Assembly: GCA_021521415.1 (NCBI GenBank)
Contig: JAIQDT010003008.1
Coordinates: 124,001-188,000 of the forward strand
DNA from: Bidens hawaiensis
Lineage: Eukaryota > Streptophyta > Magnoliopsida > Asterales > Asteraceae
Length of the DNA stretch: 64,000 bases
Direction of reading: 5' to 3'
Below are positions 58,743 through 64,000 of the stretch, in pieces. Each line of letters opens with the position of its first letter. The first letter of the stretch is position 1. The notes under the pieces were generated by a model that was given only the letters and a program-made list of their open reading frames with translations, was not told the origin of the DNA and did no database searches. Made by a program: the position numbers and the translations under genes.

Positions 58743-59025
58743 GACCATGTGTAGTGGACGGAGCCTCTATGGGAGCATTGTGCGACATGTGACGTCACAT
58801 CAGCATAGGGTTTTTTTTTTGCTAGGATAGATGTAGTGGATGAAACTTCTTCAAATCAATACCCTATTTTTATTTTTTTTATTATTATATATTATTAACA
58901 AAATAAACAAAAAACAAACTCACCAATCACATTCCACCATGCCCCCCCTCCAAAGCGCCCCGGAGACGGTGTTCCCGACGCTTTGGGGGCTTTTTGTGTG
59001 GGAAAGCACCCTACTACACAAGGTC
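58743..59025. mobile_element. PIF/Harbinger-type MITE, 283 bp
   Basis: The ends are GACCATGTGTAGTGGACGG and the inverse of GACCTTGTGTAGTAGGGTG. The flanking triplets are TTT and TTA, an imperfect match. It shares an internal block (TGCGACATGT..ACGTCAC) with the MITE at 61691 in opposite orientation, so the two are one family. It contains the 14-bp palindrome ATGTGACGTCACAT at 58787-58800. Confidence 0.7.
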
Positions 59026-59574
59026 TTAGCAACTCTTCATAACTTCATATAGTGAGCATCTTACTCTTAAATTTCTCATTCCTAACTTGTTAAATGCATA
59101 TTTATCTAATTCATAATTTTAATTGTATATTTACCCATCCTAAATTGAAAAAAAAAATTCAAATGCACTCACTTTGTTAAAAAATTTTAGCTAGCTATGA
59201 ATATAACAAATTTATTTGATAAACATTATATAAATTTGTATAAGTTCAAAAATATACAACTAAACCGATTAAGGCCTGATTCTCATTTCTACGACTCGGT
59301 CATGTTTTAACAACATTTGTTAAAACTATAACATGCAAATAGAGAAAAAAATAAGGTTCCACTGAAATATAATTTATATTGAATTTAAGTCGAATACATG
59401 GATTGCAAATAAATATTTAAATTAAGAAAAAAAATTGGTTTGACCGGAGAAGGGCATATCTAACATAGATTGAGGGGTCGTCAGCGCCACCCTTCAACTC
59501 TCTTAGCGATATTTTTTTGCAATTTTTTTTCTTCTTCGTTTTAAGAATTGGATACCCTTGAACAAATTTTTTTA
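59026..59574. other. AT-rich DNA and end of a GGATCTAG-type transposon
   Basis: No gene. From about 59427 the sequence (minus strand: TAAGTTTAAAAAAATTTG, GGGTATCCAATTC) reads into the same element whose terminus forms the 56-bp inverted repeat at 59575. Its terminal motif CAATGACGGATCTAG resembles the hAT element end at 8131. Confidence 0.45.
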
Positions 59575-59640
59575 AACTTATGCCACCTCTCAACTTTTCC
59601 TCTAGATCCGTCATTGGATCGGAGTCTATATCTATATATA

Positions 59641-60434
59641 CTAGTCAGTTGCCCGCGCGATGCAGCGGTGTATGCGCAATCGTAACCGGTGTTAGTACGT
59701 TTGTAACCTCGCAACGGTATGTGCGTAACCCGAAGGTGATATGCATTTAACGTGGCTTCGGACGTGTAACCAGTGCCAGTAAGCTTGCCACATAATGCCT
59801 ATACGCGAGCAACCCGGTATGTATAAACAATGTCATCCACGTAACTAATTCTTGAACGCGCGTAAATGGTGGCGACAACAGGTCCGTTTTGACGGACCTG
59901 TTCTGACCCGAAAATGTTTTAACCGGAAGCCCGTTTTGACATGAACCCTTTCGATCTAAACTCATCCTAACATGAACTAAATTAACCCTTTTGTTATTAA
60001 CCAGTTCCAGCCCTAACCCTTTCCAACACCATTAGCCGAACCTGACCGACCTGTTGTCGGTAATAACTGATCACGTAACATGTTAGTTTTTAAAAATTAA
60101 TAAACTATAGCAATACTATACTCAAATTAAAGAGAACAAAATACTCGTTTTTATGGTGTAATTTTTTAGAAAAAATATTAACGTGTGAAAAAGTTACGGA
60201 CATTAAAAAGTTGCGGGGTAGGTGGTTTATAATTAGGGGAAAATGTGTAACTATTTAATATATTAACAAAACTTGATTGAAGTTGAAGGACCATTATTGT
60301 ATATTATTTTGAAATATGCAAAGACTATTTTACCCTTAAATTATTAAATTTATATAACTTGTACTAAATGCAATAAGAGTGGTACCTTTTAAAATTTAGG
60401 GGGTCCCTCACTCCTATATTATATATAGTATAGA
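59641..60434 (-). mobile_element. Non-autonomous Helitron, 794 bp
   Basis: On the minus strand it starts A|TCTATACTATATATAATATA at 60434 and ends CTAG|T at 59641. A short hairpin (CCGC/GCGG around an 8-base loop) lies about 11 bases before the 3' end. The TC start, CTRR end and A/T insertion site are all present. The interior is AT-rich without RepHel coding. Confidence 0.82.
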
Positions 60435-60880
60435 TATAGATATAGATATAGATATGACTTGTACATTGAATGTATTAGTGACTTGTACATTATAAGTAAT
60501 ATCTCATTATTAAACAAAGTTTACGTCAAAACGTCAACAAAAATAAGCACATCGAAAACGTAAGTTCGGTTTTTTTTTTAAAATCACAATATATTTAATG
60601 ATATAGAAGTAAACAAAAATAATGATAAACTTTGTCAATTATATAATGAAAGATGAGGGATCAAAGTTGTACTTGTTATTTTTATTTACAAATAGGTGAC
60701 TAAAGTTAAAGGGCTATTACTGTAACTTTTTTAATATACGGTTTATTTTATTGTGTCAAAAGACCACTATGTCCCCTTAACTACCTTTAGACATGCATTA
60801 AGTGTTGTAATTTGTGTAATACAATTTGTACCTCTTAAAATTTAAGAGGTCATTGACTCCTCTATTATATATAGTAGCCA
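60435..60880 (-). mobile_element. Second Helitron 5' part adjoining the first
   Basis: At 60815-60870 the minus strand reads TACTATATATAATAGAGGAG followed by TCTTAAATTTTAAGAGGTAC, homologous to the first Helitron's 5' end (TACTATATATAATATAGGAG, CCTAAATTTTAAAAGGTAC). It lacks its own CTRR end before the first Helitron begins, so both may share one 3' end or the first one inserted into the second. Confidence 0.6.
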
Positions 60881-60936
60881 TATAGACTCTGATCCAATGA
60901 CGGATCTAGAGGAAAAGTTGAGAGGTGGCATAAGTT

Positions 60937-61245
60937 AACGTCTTACTAATTAGTTTTCTGTCTATCGCAAGCTTTTAAAATAACAACAATCATAAAGTAA
61001 ACGATAACAATCATCAAAATGAAAATACAAATGCAAAAGTTTTAATCCATAATGATACCACAAATTAATTCCGGAAAACAACCCAAAATCGACATAACAA
61101 TATCCAAATATTAAAAGCAAATGCCAAAGTTTTGGTTAGTTCCTTAAAGGTTTTTTGTACTCTTTCCCGTCCCCGTTTACTTGTTGATGTTTGATTTTGA
61201 GATGTGTTTTTGCACGTGTTTTTGTTAATGTCCATACTCACCACA
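60937..61245. other. AT-rich intergenic DNA
   Basis: No ORF, repeat terminus or regulatory motif that I can support. Confidence 0.4.
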
Positions 61246-61560
61246 TCACATCTTTTTTAGCTCATCATTTGGTTTAATTTGATTCTTTCTTGGTCTTTCA
61301 GGAGGGCGTTTGATAATAGGTGCATATATCTTCTCCTATTTATCCATTGCTCTTTTGTAGGCATGGGAGCAACTTCTAAATTTAACTTTATCTATAGTGT
61401 AGTGAAGTAAAAATCAACAAATCTATCATAGTCTGCATCCCTTATGATAGCAATAAAAGCGGTTGCATGCACACATGAAATACCTTTTACTTGCCAAACC
61501 CAACAAGTGCATTTCGCTCATCAAGTACGACCTCCAAACGCTTTCCCGCGTGTTTTACTT
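61246..61560 (-). pseudogene. MULE transposase C-terminal fragment with SWIM zinc finger
   Basis: On the minus strand the SWIM motif CTCWVWQVKGISCVHATAFI (CxCxnCxH) is readable around 61450-61511. After a stop, PMPTKEQW follows, then in another frame IIKRPPERPRKNQIKPNDEL and a TGA at 61246-61248. The CxC...CxH finger, the P-x-P-x-W segment and a basic Pro/Arg tail are the usual order at the C-terminus of plant Mutator-like (MURA/FAR1-related) transposases. The catalytic part is missing and the frames are broken. Confidence 0.65.
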
Positions 61561-61690
61561 CAGCTCTATTTTTACAACTTCTTCATACTTCATATTCATC
61601 CAAATTCTATATACAACAAAAAATATTAAAACATGATTTATATTTTAAATAACTAGCACAGTCATATTCTAAATGGATGTACATTGATTA

Positions 61691-61937
61691 GACCTAACGT
61701 AGTGGGGCTTCATGGGCCTCGAAAGCGCCCCATAACGCCGGGAACATCGCCCCTCGGAGCGCTATGGACGCTTTATAATTTTATTTTTTATAAATAATAA
61801 TAATAATAATAATAATAATAAGATAATGATTGCTGGGCTTCATCCACCACACCCTTTTAGCCAATAGACCCATATGCTAACGTGACGTTACATGTCGCAC
61901 AACGCTCACAAAGAGACTTCATTCACTACACATGGTC
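61691..61937. mobile_element. PIF/Harbinger-type MITE, 247 bp
   Basis: The left end GACCTAACGTAGTGGGGCTTCAT follows TTA; the right end is the inverse of GACCATGTGTAGTGAATGAAG. It has an (ATA)n run in the middle. It is related to the MITE at 58743 in inverse orientation. Confidence 0.65.
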
Positions 61938-64000
61938 AATTTGTCGCTATTAAGTGAAAGATATTAAAATACAACTATTAAGTCAAGATATTAAAGTGCT
62001 ATTTTCACTTCAGCTCGATTTATGCACATATTCGAATTAGTATTTTATTGATTCAAAAATATATATTAAGAAAGTTCAAACATATATATAATCTAAAATA
62101 TACAAAAGGAAGAGAAGTTAACGTACAAATGAAATTAATATGCTAAACTTAAGAATCAAGTAGAGTAATTATATATATAAGTAGAGTAATTATGTAATTA
62201 CATCATAGAGTAAAATTACCATGTGAAATTATCGTTTTTCTTGAAATATTAGTATACCCTCTACAAGAATTTAGACACTCTTTATATGATGGTGTGGAAT
62301 TTCCGTAAAAAAACATTTAACACTCTACATCACTTGTAGTCTGTATGTTGAATTTGGCTGAGAACTCATATGATTGTATGAAAATATAACCTCTTTACGA
62401 TTGTATGAATATTATTATCAAAAACCAAATTCCCACTTATACACACTTATCCTCAGTTTACGCAATGACGCGATATACTATATTGGGTATTATTTAACAT
62501 GATACAAGATTCCGTCAATTATTTGATTCGACACAAGATTATACCGAACGTAATATATAAACATTGAGCGATAAGATTTTTTCATTTTGATGAGTATCGA
62601 TGAAACTCCGTAGTTAACTAACAAAAATAGCGTGAGCGATGTCGATTTTTGACGATAATAGTGGCGAATTCTATAACAACATATCAGTGTTTTCAACCTA
62701 TTGGTGACACAATTCTAAGTCCTACATGATGGTATATAGTCAAAGTGGGGTTGTCACTTAAACCTAAAACCCGGCTTGAGAAAATCAGAACCCGAACTAA
62801 ACCGACCTGAAAAATCTGAACCCGAGAAAAGGCTAACCCGAACCCAAACCGAAGTAATTCAGGTTGAATCTTGGGTTTGATTTATAGGTTTCGGGTTAAC
62901 CCGAATAAACTATTACTTTTATAAATATGATATTGTTATTATGTATGCATATCATATACCAAACACTCTACTACACATTCCACTTGTTCCTATTCAATCT
63001 ATTATGGTTGATCGACTATTTATTGTTTATATATATTTTCTATTTATGGCTAATAACAACCTTAATTGAAAAATATGTTGCTTTACAGGTCATGCTTATT
63101 TATTATTTGACTGTTATATCTACTATTATAATAAACAAAAATGATGGTTGAACCACATTACCCCTAATTGATCTAACATTTTGCCATGTGGCACTCTATC
63201 TTTGAAGCTTTAGGTCATAAATATTTCTAATTAAATTAAAATAAAGAAACTAAAATCTTTCATATACACAACTAATTAACTAAATGTATTCCTTGACTTT
63301 TAATATTTGATTATAGAATTAGTCGTCAACTAATCATAATAGTTGTTTTGAATTCTTTCTTCTACAAAAACAAAATTTTATTATAAATTAATAATTAGTG
63401 ATTTCCTTTAAGTTACGTATTACTAATTACGTGGACAACTAATATACAATAGCTATTAGTTACCGTAAAATTTGTTTATTTCCATTATTCCTTCAGCAAC
63501 AATTACGAAAACTAAATTTTTTGGTCTCCTTCATTCCTTAGTACTAAACACCTTTATTTGATAGTGCTCGTACTCACAAACACACCTGAGGAGTCTTTCT
63601 TAGCTCTGCTCATCTTCAATCAATTTACCTTAATTACAACAAGTCCTACATCCAATTATGCATTTTATATTGTGCATCATATATTAATATTGTATTCTTC
63701 GCACTTTTAAGCATATGTGAATTACATGCATATCAACTAGGTGTCTTCTTGGCTGCCTTTAAAACCATTAAACCGGTCAAACTTACCATCTTGAAATGAA
63801 ATTCGCCTTTAAATAAGTTGTTTATGTTTATATAGTGTTATACATATATTATATACTTGGGTTATAAACGTCATATTACACGTGGTTTGTATATAAAATT
63901 TGTATGTACCTATTGGATAACTTTTTTATAGCTCCCCTAAAAAACATGCATAAAACATTTTATTATTCCATAACTAGATACATATATATAAAATAAAAAC
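61938..64000. other. AT-rich intergenic DNA
   Basis: No gene is supported. A patch at 62760-62910 has repeated AACCCGA/TCGGGTT words in both orientations, likely a small foldback repeat. The remainder, with (TA)n stretches, shows nothing I can name. Confidence 0.5.

Larger units (their letters stand above)
59575..60936. repeat. 56-bp inverted repeat bracketing Helitron sequence
   Basis: Bases 59575-59630 and 60881-60936 are reverse complements with one mismatch in 56. Each arm has a transposon end (CAATGACGGATCTAGAGG) plus 14-15 bases of flank (GGATC[A/G]GAGTCTATA). Outside the arms the two sides diverge at once. Confidence 0.85.

Overview
The window is nuclear DNA of a flowering plant, most likely a eudicot and probably Asteraceae. 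That is inferred from plant-only gene families (xyloglucan xylosyltransferase, QALGGH zinc finger, TOC159-type GTPase, organellar isoleucyl-tRNA synthetase) and from Ty3/Gypsy, Helitron, hAT and PIF/Harbinger repeats with spliceosomal introns and AT-rich spacers. Host genes are few and most of the DNA is transposon-derived.

Layout. 1-553: end of an unidentified ORF and an AT microsatellite. 554-7011: 5'-truncated, dead Ty3/Gypsy chromovirus-type element (+) whose 2.2-kb 3' LTR carries a TATA box and a G-box inverted-repeat array. 7012-11103: small DNA transposons, including a hAT element with a perfect 8-bp target duplication. 11104-12465: intact single-exon XXT1/XXT2-type gene. 12466-16744: a Helitron, a PIF/Harbinger element and a Myb-like PIF ORF fragment. 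16745-40395: complete Tat-lineage retrotransposon (minus strand) with 5-bp target duplication ATATT, into which an 11.7-kb (+) Ty3/Gypsy element (18536-30226, duplication TTTCA) has inserted. 40396-46098: decayed repeats and two exons of an unknown gene. 46099-51465: isoleucyl-tRNA synthetase pseudogene (minus). 51900-53631: PIF/Harbinger element with decayed transposase. 54421-54810: small two-finger C2H2 gene with TATA box. 56256-58451: intronless TOC159-family GTPase lacking the membrane (M) domain. 58452-64000: MITEs, Helitrons inside a 56-bp inverted repeat, a MULE fragment and AT-rich DNA.

The most interesting object is the antisense gene carried by the Tat element (30248-33539, +). Five exons join in phase into a fully open frame of about 1,003 codons, while the element's own gag-pol is broken by stops and frameshifts. 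Its likely TATA promoter (18411) is now 11.7 kb away because the younger element landed 16 bp before the start codon. Other notable points are the M-domain-less TOC GTPase, the tRNA synthetase pseudogene that lost its KMSKS segment where a hAT MITE now lies, and the paired Helitron termini inside an almost perfect inverted repeat.

Likely functional host genes are XXT, the zinc finger and possibly the TOC-like GTPase. There is no operon logic; each has its own promoter. I saw no rRNA, tRNA or CRISPR features.
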